Assembly: GCA_039028975.1 (NCBI GenBank) | Contig: JBCCHB010000004.1 | Location: 124,001-188,000, forward strand | DNA: 64,000 bases | Source: JAHBNG01 sp039028975 | GTDB lineage: Bacteria > Chloroflexota > Anaerolineae > Caldilineales > Caldilineaceae | Direction of reading: 5' to 3' | Shown here: positions 27,221-36,107 of the stretch, piece by piece | How positions within the stretch are numbered: position 1 is the first letter of the stretch | Layout of the letters: every line of letters begins with the position of its first letter | The notes under the pieces: model-generated | Databases searched by the model: none | The model's input: only the letters and a program-made list of their open reading frames with translations | What the model was told of the DNA's origin: nothing | Translations under genes and position numbers: made by a program

Positions 27221-29173
27221 ATGAGTCTATGGCCTTTTAAGCAAAATAATAATTGGCTACGCGCAGATGGCCGTCGTAGCCTGATAAATACACTTTCTCA
27301 GCATGATGTTTCGGTAGAAAAGCAACAAGCTGAGCGTATCATAGATCGAGATTTGGCGATCACGGTTGGCACCTTAGGATTGTCCGTGATTGGTGTGCTT
27401 GGATTTCCCTTGTTACGCTTGATCAGCCTACCAGGTATTCTTTATGGCTTTTGGCCTATCTATCAGGAAGCATACAGCTCTGGCATCAAAGAGAGGAAAG
27501 TCGATCTCAGTCTCTTTTATGCATCGGTTCAGACGATCGAACTTCTCTCTGGGCTGTGGGTAGCAACGGCTTTGGGCAATGTCTGGTTTCAGATCAGTCA
27601 CAAATTGATGGTCATTGCCAAAGAGCGTTATCGGCAAAATCTGCATGAATTGTTTGACGATTTGCCAACCACAGTGTATGTACTGCTCGATGGGGCAGAG
27701 GTTGAACGCCCTCTAGATAGCTTGAATGTTAACGACATCATTGTTCTACATGCGGGGGAAATGATCCCAATTGACGGGGTGATTACCCATGGATTTGCCA
27801 CCATTGACCAACGGACACTTACCGGTGAATCTCAACCAGCGGAAAAAGAGCAAGGAGATCGAGTCTATGCATCGACTGTGGTTCTCTCTGGGAATATCTA
27901 TGTACGGATAGAAATGGCTGGGCAAGAGACTGTCATGGCACAAATTCACCAGATACTGGAGAAGACGACGGCTCTGAAAGATACCAAGCAAACAGAAGCT
28001 GAATCACTTACTCACCGAGCCGTGCTTCCTATGCTTGGGTTTAGTGGCCTCGCGATTCCCTTTGTGGGCATTCATGGTGCCAAGGGTATTCTCGATGCTC
28101 ATCCTCAATATCGTATCATCATTAGCACGCCGCTCAGTACGATCAACTTTCTCAACCGCTCTTCGCAAGCAGGCATTCTGATCAAAGATGGTCGCACGTT
28201 TGAACTGCTGGCTCAAATCGACACGGTTGTATTTGATAAGACCGGAACATTGACGTTGGAAGAGCCGACTGTTGCCGGGGTTCATGTCTTTAACGGGTAT
28301 ACAAGGGAAGATGTTTTGGCCTATGCTGCCGCGGCCGAGAGACGCCAATCTCATCCAATTGCCCAAGCAATCGTGAAAGAAGCCGCTGCCTTTGCTCTAG
28401 AGATCCCACTAATTGACGAGGCTCAATATCAGATAGGTTATGGATTGACTGTATCACTCGATTCTGGACCAGTAATTCGGGTAGGCAGTAGTCGTTTTAT
28501 AGAACAGGAATCTGTCCTATCAGAAGAAGTGCGCTCTTGCGTACAACGGGCCAGACAAGCGGGTAACTCGGTTGTGTTGGTTGCGGTGGATATCCAAGTG
28601 GCTGGGGTCATTGAATTGCAATCAGCCATTCGCCCAGAGGCAGCAACTGTTGTGCAGTGGCTAAAGAGCCAGGGAAAAGAGCTCTATATTGTTTCAGGCG
28701 ATAATAGGCAACCGACCAGTATGCTTGGGCAAGCATTAGGCATTAAGCGCTACTTTGCTGAGATATTGCCTGAAGATAAAGGCAAGATAATTGAACAATT
28801 GCAGGATAGTGGCAAGCATGTCTGTTTTGTTGGGGATGGCATTAACGATACCATTGCCATGAAAAAGTCCTACGTATCCGTCTCATTACGCGGTGCTGCC
28901 AGTGCAGCCGTCGATACGGCCCAAGTGGTCTTGATGAACGCGGATTTACGACAACTTACCGAACTTTTTGAGATGGCGCGGCAACACCGCGGGAACATGC
29001 GCACCACATCTGGGGCCATTTTGGGCGGTGCTGCAACAGGCATTGCCGGGGCGCTCTTCTTTGGCACGGGTATGGCATTTACGGCTCTTATCAATCAGGT
29101 GACATTTCCTGTTAGTTTAGTGAGTGCCATGTGGCCGACTTTCAGAAAACCAACAAAGGCTTCCTTACAATAG
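27221..29173 (+). CDS. P1B-like P-type ATPase without CPC motif
   Basis: 651 residues. I start at 27221 (MSLWPFKQNN), because the upstream in-frame start lies inside an interspersed repeat. Motifs: TLTGES (actuator), Asp339 in DKTGTL (phosphorylation), SHPIAQA (the HP motif of heavy-metal P1B pumps) and GDGINDT. The transmembrane metal motif normally CPC, just before the STP in helix 6, is replaced: the segment reads PQYRIIISTPLST. No N-terminal metal-binding domain is present. It is probably an ion pump of unknown cargo. The gene ends 9 bases before tmoW. Confidence 0.85.
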   Translation: MSLWPFKQNNNWLRADGRRSLINTLSQHDVSVEKQQAERIIDRDLAITVGTLGLSVIGVLGFPLLRLISLPGILYGFWPIYQEAYSSGIKERKVDLSLFYASVQTIELLSGLWVATALGNVWFQISHKLMVIAKERYRQNLHELFDDLPTTVYVLLDGAEVERPLDSLNVNDIIVLHAGEMIPIDGVITHGFATIDQRTLTGESQPAEKEQGDRVYASTVVLSGNIYVRIEMAGQETVMAQIHQILEKTTALKDTKQTEAESLTHRAVLPMLGFSGLAIPFVGIHGAKGILDAHPQYRIIISTPLSTINFLNRSSQAGILIKDGRTFELLAQIDTVVFDKTGTLTLEEPTVAGVHVFNGYTREDVLAYAAAAERRQSHPIAQAIVKEAAAFALEIPLIDEAQYQIGYGLTVSLDSGPVIRVGSSRFIEQESVLSEEVRSCVQRARQAGNSVVLVAVDIQVAGVIELQSAIRPEAATVVQWLKSQGKELYIVSGDNRQPTSMLGQALGIKRYFAEILPEDKGKIIEQLQDSGKHVCFVGDGINDTIAMKKSYVSVSLRGAASAAVDTAQVVLMNADLRQLTELFEMARQHRGNMRTTSGAILGGAATGIAGALFFGTGMAFTALINQVTFPVSLVSAMWPTFRKPTKASLQ

Positions 29174-29182
29174 CGAATTCAT

Positions 29183-31165
29183 ATGCGAGCGCAATCTCTT
29201 CACCGATATAGGTTTATCTGGCTGCTGGTTGGGGTAGGACTCTTCTTGCTCCTTCAGTCATTCATGCCACTAGTCCCTGGCGGCAATGATCCGGGGGGAA
29301 GAGGGCTGCCTGACTATCCACTCCTCTCCCGACCACCTCAGTGGCTCATTCTGCCCTTTGCAGAGTGGCTTAACGCGTTTTTCAACTTTCTTATTGAAGA
29401 CCTGGGGCTGGTGGCAGTCACACGAGCCGTAGCGGATATAATTCGCTATTTATTAGACGTGGTAAACAACATTTTCCTAGGTGGACGTAAGGGCTTTGGA
29501 CTACCTGGACTGCCTTGGCTAACCGTGGCGACCATCTTTTTTATGCTGGGCTACTATCTCAAAGGGATTCGGCTGGCGCTGCTAACTGGTTTAAGCTTTG
29601 CTTACTTTGCCATCTTCGGTCAATGGAAGCTGGCCATGGAGACACTCTCTTTGGTTTTGGTGGCAACATTTTTCTCCTTTGTTTTTGGCATATTTTGGGG
29701 GGTGTTGGCTTGGCGCTTCAAATGGCTAGAGCAGATTTTGATGCCGCTGCTCAACATATTCCAAACTTTGCCTCATTTCTCTTATATGATTCCGGTGGTG
29801 GTCTTTTTTAGCGTTGGTTTCCACGCAGGGGCCATTGCCACCATTATCTTTGCCACACCGCCCATGATTCGCATGACTATTTTAGGGCTGAATCTAGTGC
29901 CTCATGAGGTGGTTGAAGCAGGCGAGATGAATGGCTGTACGCCGTTCCAGCTTCTATACAAAGTGCGGTTGCCAAGTGCTCGTCGAGAGCTACTCATCGG
30001 TGTTAATCAAGTAATTATGCAATCGCTGGCTATGGTCGTTTTGGCCTCATTTATTGGCGCACCGGGGCTAGGCTATCGATTGCTACAGCTCTTGCAGTCA
30101 CTCAAGTTAGGGAAGTCTTTGGAGCTAGGCGTTTCGATTGTGTTGATCGCCCTATGCTTGGATCGGCTTAGCCTAGCGTGGGCACACAAGCTGCCCGAGT
30201 ATCGCACCGAAGCTCAATCGTTGATGCAGCGCTACCGTAGCGGCCTGATCTTTTTGGGTGTAGTGGTGTTGACGTTGCTCATCGGTCGCTTTGTTCCCTA
30301 TTTTTACGAAGTACCCAAGGACTTTGTGCTGAGTACCTCATGGTTCTGGGATGGGATCATTCATTGGATCACCACAAACTTATTTGACACCATGCAGGTG
30401 TTCCGCACATTTATGTCGTTAGAAGTGCTGATTCCCATGCGCGACTTCTATCTCTACTTGCCCTGGCTGGCTGTGCTATTCCTGGCCGTGGGCAGTGCCT
30501 ATCTGGTTGGCGGCGTGCGCTCGATCTGGCTGCCGTTGATCTACGTGGGCTTTATTGCGCTCTCTGGCTGGTGGGATCGGGCCATGATTACGGCCTACAT
30601 GGTCAGCTTTGCCCTCTTTGTCTGTTTGGCCATTGGGTTTCCCGTGGGTGTGTGGGCATCACTCAGCGAGCGGCGTAGCAAATTTGTCCTCTTTTTGATG
30701 GATACGCTGCAAACCTTCCCGTCGTTCATTTATCTGATTCCAGTGATCATGCTCTTCCAGGTCAACGACGTGGCCGCGATTACGGCTGTGCTGGCCTATA
30801 CCTTTGTGCCGATAATCCGCTATACCATCGAAGGGCTGCGGGCGGTGCCGGAACAGTATGGCGAAGCATGCGACATGTCTGGCTGTACCACTTGGCAGGG
30901 ATTGACGAAGGTAAAGATTCCGCTGGCCATGCCTCACATCATGGTGGGCATCAACCAAGCTCTGGTCTTTGCTCTCTTTATGGCCATCATTGCGGCCTTT
31001 ATCGGCACCCAGGATTTGGGGCAAGAGATGATGCGGGCCATGGCCTTTCAGGATGCAGGCTGGGCGCTGGTTCTGGGGTTGTGTGTAGCCTTTATTGGAC
31101 TGACAGTGGATACCATTACGACGTTGTGGGCGGACCAGCGCAAGGCAGAATTGGGATTAGCATAA
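29183..31165 (+). CDS. tmoW: TmoW-like tandem permease of quaternary amine/TMAO ABC transporter
   Basis: 660 residues, two fused BPD-type permease domains. Each has the EAA coupling loop: EAGEMNGCTPFQLLYKVRLP in the first half and EACDMSGCTTWQGLTKVKIP in the second; each half also has FIGAPGLGYRLL or FIGTQDLGQEMM. About 13 hydrophobic helices. Single-domain ProW proteins are half this size, so this is an internal duplication/fusion providing both membrane halves. It is expected to partner TmoX and TmoV. tdm follows after 75 bases. Confidence 0.86.
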   Translation: MRAQSLHRYRFIWLLVGVGLFLLLQSFMPLVPGGNDPGGRGLPDYPLLSRPPQWLILPFAEWLNAFFNFLIEDLGLVAVTRAVADIIRYLLDVVNNIFLGGRKGFGLPGLPWLTVATIFFMLGYYLKGIRLALLTGLSFAYFAIFGQWKLAMETLSLVLVATFFSFVFGIFWGVLAWRFKWLEQILMPLLNIFQTLPHFSYMIPVVVFFSVGFHAGAIATIIFATPPMIRMTILGLNLVPHEVVEAGEMNGCTPFQLLYKVRLPSARRELLIGVNQVIMQSLAMVVLASFIGAPGLGYRLLQLLQSLKLGKSLELGVSIVLIALCLDRLSLAWAHKLPEYRTEAQSLMQRYRSGLIFLGVVVLTLLIGRFVPYFYEVPKDFVLSTSWFWDGIIHWITTNLFDTMQVFRTFMSLEVLIPMRDFYLYLPWLAVLFLAVGSAYLVGGVRSIWLPLIYVGFIALSGWWDRAMITAYMVSFALFVCLAIGFPVGVWASLSERRSKFVLFLMDTLQTFPSFIYLIPVIMLFQVNDVAAITAVLAYTFVPIIRYTIEGLRAVPEQYGEACDMSGCTTWQGLTKVKIPLAMPHIMVGINQALVFALFMAIIAAFIGTQDLGQEMMRAMAFQDAGWALVLGLCVAFIGLTVDTITTLWADQRKAELGLA

Positions 31166-31240
31166 GCCGTAGGTCCGATTTGTAATCAAACTGAAAAAGC
31201 TGGAGTTTGACCACCGATTCACTAAACATCGGAGACAACA

Positions 31241-33595
31241 ATGACAACCGCAGTTCTGACAAATCCCTATACTCTGGGCAACATAACCACCCCCGGCGTC
31301 CCGTTTTTGCCCGCTGGGCAGGAACGATATCCCATCGAAGGCGGCAACATCCGGTTCGTTGAGATCTTTTCTGGGGACGAACTGATTTTAGAAGATCGGG
31401 AGGGGCTGCAACCTTGCGAAATCTCGGCTATTGATGCCAATGGCACATTTGACGCGGGCCTGATCGGCGCGGGCAACAACTGCGACGCTGAAGGCATCCG
31501 CCAAATCCTGCAGCGCAAAGGCGACAATTCGCTCTTTATGCGGACATTAGACAAGCTCGGCATTGATGTACGTACGCTCAAGGCGTTGCGCATCTTTGAA
31601 CACGAATCGCCCATCGGCAATACCGCCAGCTTTGTGGCTTCAGGCAACGGCCATCTGATTGTGGCGGCCATCGGCGAGGACATGTCTGCACATAGTCAAG
31701 ATGCACCGACAGAGATTGTGCTGACGATCAAGCGGGCCACGGTGGATGAAAACCAAGTCATCAAACCCGCCGATCCGCTGGCCGATCCGCTACAGGATAT
31801 CAACATTCAGCCTGGATTTGCCAAAGCCTATGTGGTGAAGGCGGGCCAGTATATCCAGATTATGGATGTGCAGGGGCGGGAGTGTTCGGACTTTCAGGCC
31901 TATGATTTAGCTGCGCTTGAGAAGGGACGCGAGTTTGATATCGACCCCACCACCACCCGCTCGCTAATGGGCGCGCTCTGGCCAGGGCCGGGCCTCTACT
32001 CCAAGTTCTATACCGTCCAGCAGAAGCCACTGGTCGAAATCATCCGCGACACGGTCGGTCGCCACGATACCTTTGGCTTGGCCTGTAGCGCGCGCTACTA
32101 TGATGACATGGGCTATCCAGGTCATCTGAACTGCTCGGACAATCTGAATCTGGAGGCCAAACCCTATACTATCTCGTATCGAGAAGGTTGGCCGGCTATC
32201 AACTTCTTCTTTAACACCATGACCGATGAGACCAACGGCATTGGCATGGACGATCCCTGGTCGCGACCGGGGGATTATGTGCTGATGCAGGCATTGACCG
32301 ATCTGGTCTGCTTCTCCACAGGCTGTCCCTGTGATGTAGACCCGGCCAACGGTTGGAACCCCACCGATATTCAGGTGCGGGTTTATGATAAAAAAGAGCT
32401 CTTCTCTAAATCCTTCGCCTTCAGAAAGACCGCAAGTGACGATATGCAACTGACTCAAGAGACTGCGTTCCATCCCTTCTTCTCCCAACACACCCGCAAG
32501 TTTAGCGAGTATCACGGCTACTGGCTGGCCGACGAATATAACAACTACGGTGCCATTGCCGAGTATACCGCCTGCCGCGAAAAGGCCGTTGTCATGGATC
32601 TGTCACCCTTGCGTAAATTTGAGGTACTTGGTCCCGATGCCGAGGCATTGACCCAGCTCTGCCTGACCCGCAACGTGCGCAAGCTGAGCGTGGGCCAAGT
32701 CTCCTACACCGCCATGTGCTACGAACATGGCGGCATGATCGATGATGGCACCATCTTCCGGCTGGGCGAGAACAATTTCCGCTGGATCGGCGGTAGTGAC
32801 GCCTCGGGCATTTGGATGCGGGAGCAGGCCCAGAAGCGCAACATGAACGCGTGGGTCAAGTCATCCACCGCTCACATGCACAACGTTGCCGTCCAGGGGC
32901 CAAAGAGCCGCGATATTCTGCGCAAGATCCTTTGGATGTCACCGAGCCAGCCCAATATTGATGAACTCAAGTGGTTCCGCTTCGCAGTGGCGCGACTGAA
33001 TGATTTTGACGGCATCCCGTTGGTGGTCTCGCGCACGGGATACAGTGGTGAGTTGGGCTTCGAGATCTTCTGTCACCCCAAAGATGCTCAGGAATTGGCC
33101 GATGCTGTTTGGGCCGCGGGTGAGCCAGAGGGTATGCTCCCGCTCGGTCTCAATGCCCTGGACATGATCCGCATTGAGGCGGGGCTAGTCTTTGCTGCCA
33201 CCGAGTTCTGCGATCAGACCGATCCATTTGAGGCGGGGATCGGCTTCACCGTACCCCTCAAATCTAAAGAAGACGACTTTATCGGCAAAGACGCCTTGAT
33301 TGAACGTAAAGCCCATCCCCATCGCAAGTTGGTCGGTCTGGAAATCGATGCCGAGCTGGTGCCACAACAGGGCGACGGCGTCTATATTGGTCGCGCGCAG
33401 GTAGGTGAGATCACCAGCGCCATGCGCTCGCCTATTCTGCGCAAGGTCATTGCCTTCTGCCGCATGAATATTACCCACAGCGCACTGGATACCCAAGTCG
33501 AGGTGGGGCAGTTGGATGGCTATCAGAAACGGATTCCGGCAAAGGTAGTTAAGTTTCCGTTTTATGATCCAGAGAAGACGCGGGTGCGATCTTAG
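31241..33595 (+). CDS. tdm: Trimethylamine N-oxide demethylase (DUF1989-GcvT fusion)
   Basis: 784 residues. The N-terminal ~410 residues are a DUF1989 region, with Cys282 (GLACSARYYDD), Cys362 and Cys364 (STGCPCDVDP) in the spacing I recall for the zinc-binding cysteine triad of characterised Tdm. Residues ~425-780 are a GcvT-like THF domain (MDLSPLRKFEVLGPDAEALT, YTAMCYEHGGMIDDGTIFR, SRTGYSGELGFEIFCHP, LNALDMIRIEAG). Tdm converts TMAO to dimethylamine plus formaldehyde, which the C-terminal domain channels to THF. The fusion architecture and the tmm/tmo neighbours make this a strong call. GGAGACAAC precedes the ATG. Confidence 0.9.
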   Translation: MTTAVLTNPYTLGNITTPGVPFLPAGQERYPIEGGNIRFVEIFSGDELILEDREGLQPCEISAIDANGTFDAGLIGAGNNCDAEGIRQILQRKGDNSLFMRTLDKLGIDVRTLKALRIFEHESPIGNTASFVASGNGHLIVAAIGEDMSAHSQDAPTEIVLTIKRATVDENQVIKPADPLADPLQDINIQPGFAKAYVVKAGQYIQIMDVQGRECSDFQAYDLAALEKGREFDIDPTTTRSLMGALWPGPGLYSKFYTVQQKPLVEIIRDTVGRHDTFGLACSARYYDDMGYPGHLNCSDNLNLEAKPYTISYREGWPAINFFFNTMTDETNGIGMDDPWSRPGDYVLMQALTDLVCFSTGCPCDVDPANGWNPTDIQVRVYDKKELFSKSFAFRKTASDDMQLTQETAFHPFFSQHTRKFSEYHGYWLADEYNNYGAIAEYTACREKAVVMDLSPLRKFEVLGPDAEALTQLCLTRNVRKLSVGQVSYTAMCYEHGGMIDDGTIFRLGENNFRWIGGSDASGIWMREQAQKRNMNAWVKSSTAHMHNVAVQGPKSRDILRKILWMSPSQPNIDELKWFRFAVARLNDFDGIPLVVSRTGYSGELGFEIFCHPKDAQELADAVWAAGEPEGMLPLGLNALDMIRIEAGLVFAATEFCDQTDPFEAGIGFTVPLKSKEDDFIGKDALIERKAHPHRKLVGLEIDAELVPQQGDGVYIGRAQVGEITSAMRSPILRKVIAFCRMNITHSALDTQVEVGQLDGYQKRIPAKVVKFPFYDPEKTRVRS

Positions 33596-33633
33596 AGTCG
33601 GCCCCAAAGCTGCAAAGCCACAATATCTGAACT

Positions 33634-34137
33634 ATGCTCCGGTTTATTATTGTCGAAGGCAACGAATGCACAGGTAAAACTACGCTCGTTGAGGAACTGC
33701 GTAGCGAATTAGGTTGGGACACAAAAGACCTAACCCATCGGCCAGGAGATCAATTTCTCCGCTATATGGTCGAGTATGTGAACGCGGATAGAATAGTCTT
33801 TAACCGTTCCCATTATGCAGAGATGGTCTTTAGCAAGTTATATCGTCAAATTGAGCCATTTTCACCCGAGGAGATAGCCGCGCTAGATTTGCTTGTATAC
33901 AAATATGGCTTGATTGTCTATTGTGATCTCGCCGTTGCAGAGATTGTGCCGCGACTAGAATCACGAAATGAACGTGAAGTCTTAAACGAGGATAATACAT
34001 CTTATGCCGAGCTGATGTCGAATGCAGCAGTGTTTGCAAGCTTGTTGGGACAGAAGCATACGCTCAGATACACTGCGCTCACTAGAGAGGATTTGAAGGC
34101 TGTGATTGCGAAGATTCAGTCTGCGGTGTGTGGATAG
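33634..34137 (+). CDS. P-loop nucleotide kinase-like protein
   Basis: 167 residues. The P-loop GNECTGKTTLVEEL at the N-terminus, a Walker-B-like FNRSHYAEMVFSKLY segment and a LIVYCDLAVAEIVPRLESRNE lid-like stretch resemble thymidylate-kinase/deoxynucleoside-kinase folds. The ATG follows poorly defined spacer and no pathway link is visible. It may be a nucleotide or small-molecule kinase; function not assigned. Confidence 0.65.
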   Translation: MLRFIIVEGNECTGKTTLVEELRSELGWDTKDLTHRPGDQFLRYMVEYVNADRIVFNRSHYAEMVFSKLYRQIEPFSPEEIAALDLLVYKYGLIVYCDLAVAEIVPRLESRNEREVLNEDNTSYAELMSNAAVFASLLGQKHTLRYTALTREDLKAVIAKIQSAVCG

Positions 34138-34264
34138 GAAAGCACCCAACGAAGACGAAATGCACGCAATTCCCAATGTGGCACACCTATAAAAGGAATT
34201 GGCGATATTCATGGTATAATTCAACGATAGTGGATAGGCCAACTTGAACATGGTCGGAGGATAC

Positions 34265-34698
34265 ATGAAATTTGTAAACTCCAAAAATGATGTAGCCTTC
34301 AAAAAGATCTTTGGCGGTGAAGAAAAGACTGAGATCTTGATTAGCTTTCTGAATGCTGTTCTCAATCTTGAGGGTGATAAAGAGATCCAGTCTATTCAAC
34401 TGCAGAATCCCTACCAAACACCTCGCTTGGAACAACTCAAGCTATCTATTCTCGATATTCATGCTACGGACAAGCGGGGCATAAACTTCATTATTGAAAT
34501 GCAAGTAGAGAACGTGGCGAGTGCCAAGAAGCGGTTCACCTATTATGTTGCAAAAGCATACTCGTCTCAAATTGAACGTGGCGATGATTATCCCAACAGA
34601 TGGCTACCCGAATGCTGTCCATGGGAATGGATATTGCTACGATTGAACAATCAACAGGTCTCTCTGCCGCGGAAATAGCGCAACTGAATCAATCATAA
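34265..34698 (+). pseudogene. Remnant of Rpn/PD-(D/E)XK transposase-like nuclease
   Basis: GGAGGATAC precedes the ATG. Residues 1-110 (MKFVNSKNDVAFKKIFGGEE, SILDIHATDKRGINFIIEMQV, RFTYYVAKAYSSQIERGDDY) match the N-terminal nuclease part of the Rpn family. The reading then leaves frame; a typical C-terminal tail (MDIATIEQSTGLSAAEIAQL) reappears in a different frame at 34627-34698. The middle is therefore deleted. Confidence 0.72.
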
Positions 34699-34739
34699 CA
34701 GACATAGAAGTTTAGCAGAACAACACGAGGAGGGTACCA

Positions 34740-36095
34740 ATGATAAACAACTCATCGAAACGCGTCGCCATCATTGGAGCAGGGCCAAGCGGGCTGTCGC
34801 AGCTCATGGCCTTTGTCACAGCAGAAAAGAACGGTGCCGAGATTCCTGAACTTGTCTGCTATGAAAAGCAAGGCGATTGGGGTGGTCTATGGAACTATAC
34901 TTGGCGCACTGGCATGGATGAAAATAGCGAACCTGTCCATGGCAGTATGTACCAATACCTATGGTCTAATGGGCCAAAGGAGTGTTTGGAATTTGCCGAC
35001 TACCCCTTTGATGAACACTTTGGCAAACCCATTCCTTCTTTTCCGCCAAGGGCCGTTCTCTATGACTACATTACAGGGCGTGCCCAAAAGAACGATCTGC
35101 GCAAGTACATTCAGTTTAACACTGCTGTTAAATGGGTTTCTTATGATGAAGCCTCCCATAAGTTTCAGGTAGTGACCGAGTGTTTTGATGATAACTCAAC
35201 GTCGTTTGGGGATTTTGACAACGTTGTCGTCGCCACTGGCCACTTCTCCACCCCTAATGTCCCTTACTTTGAGGGAATTGAAAGCTTCCCCGGCCGCGTG
35301 ATGCATGCCCACGATTTCCGCTCTGCCGATGAATTTGCTGGCAAAGATGTACTGGTTGTAGGCGGGAGCTACTCCGCCGAGGATATTGCCCTACAGTGCC
35401 ATAAGTATGGGGCCAATTCGGTTACCATCAGCTACCGCACTGCGGCCATGGACTTCAAATGGCCGGAAACCATGGACGAACGTTCTTTGCTAACCAGGAT
35501 CGATGGGCGTACGATCCACTTCTCTGACGATTCCAGCAAAGAATTTGATGCCGTTCTGCTCTGTACGGGCTACAAACACCACTTCCCCTTTATGGAGGAG
35601 AGCCTGCGGCTGCGCTGTCCCAATATTCTCTACCCAGAAGGACTTTATAAGGGTGTTGTTTGGAACGATAACCCGGGCGTCATGTATCTTAGTATGCAAG
35701 ATCAATGGTACACCTTCTCCCACTTCGACCTCATGGCTTGGTTCGCCCGCGACGTCATCATGGGGACCACCGAACTGCCCGATAAAGCAGCTCGCACCGC
35801 CGATATTGCTGCGTGGCGCGCAAGGGAGGATGCCCTAGAAGATGCCTATGGCATGATCGACTTCCAAGCTGACCACCTGCGAGATCTGGCCCAGACGACC
35901 GACTACCCCTCCTTTGATATTGACCTGACCGCCAAAGAGTTCAAGCAGTGGAAGGGCCACAAATCTAGAGACATCACTACGTACCGCAATGAGCCATTTG
36001 AATCACCCGTGACGGGTACGATGGCCGCAGTGCATCATACGACGTGGCTAGAGGCTATGGACGATTCGATGGAAGCATTTATGGCGGAGAAATAA
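34740..36095 (+). CDS. tmm: Trimethylamine monooxygenase (flavin-containing)
   Basis: 451 residues, the length of bacterial Tmm. FAD motif VAIIGAGPSGLSQL (Gly13-Gly18), WGGLWNYTWRTG, EPVHGSMYQYLWSNGPKECLE, GHFSTPNVPYFEGI, NADPH motif VVGGSYSAEDIA near residue 210, and the C-terminal MYLSMQDQWYTFSHFD. These agree with characterised Tmm as I remember it. The enzyme oxidises TMA to TMAO with NADPH and O2. GAGGAGGGTACCA gives an excellent ribosome site. The nitrilase gene follows after 12 bases. Confidence 0.94.
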   Translation: MINNSSKRVAIIGAGPSGLSQLMAFVTAEKNGAEIPELVCYEKQGDWGGLWNYTWRTGMDENSEPVHGSMYQYLWSNGPKECLEFADYPFDEHFGKPIPSFPPRAVLYDYITGRAQKNDLRKYIQFNTAVKWVSYDEASHKFQVVTECFDDNSTSFGDFDNVVVATGHFSTPNVPYFEGIESFPGRVMHAHDFRSADEFAGKDVLVVGGSYSAEDIALQCHKYGANSVTISYRTAAMDFKWPETMDERSLLTRIDGRTIHFSDDSSKEFDAVLLCTGYKHHFPFMEESLRLRCPNILYPEGLYKGVVWNDNPGVMYLSMQDQWYTFSHFDLMAWFARDVIMGTTELPDKAARTADIAAWRAREDALEDAYGMIDFQADHLRDLAQTTDYPSFDIDLTAKEFKQWKGHKSRDITTYRNEPFESPVTGTMAAVHHTTWLEAMDDSMEAFMAEK

Positions 36096-36107
36096 TAGGA
36101 GAATCAT

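Noticed and set aside
34244..34678. Intact nuclease/transposase gene
   Set aside because: The family N-terminus is followed by out-of-frame sequence, and the C-terminal tail is in another frame; treated as a pseudogene.
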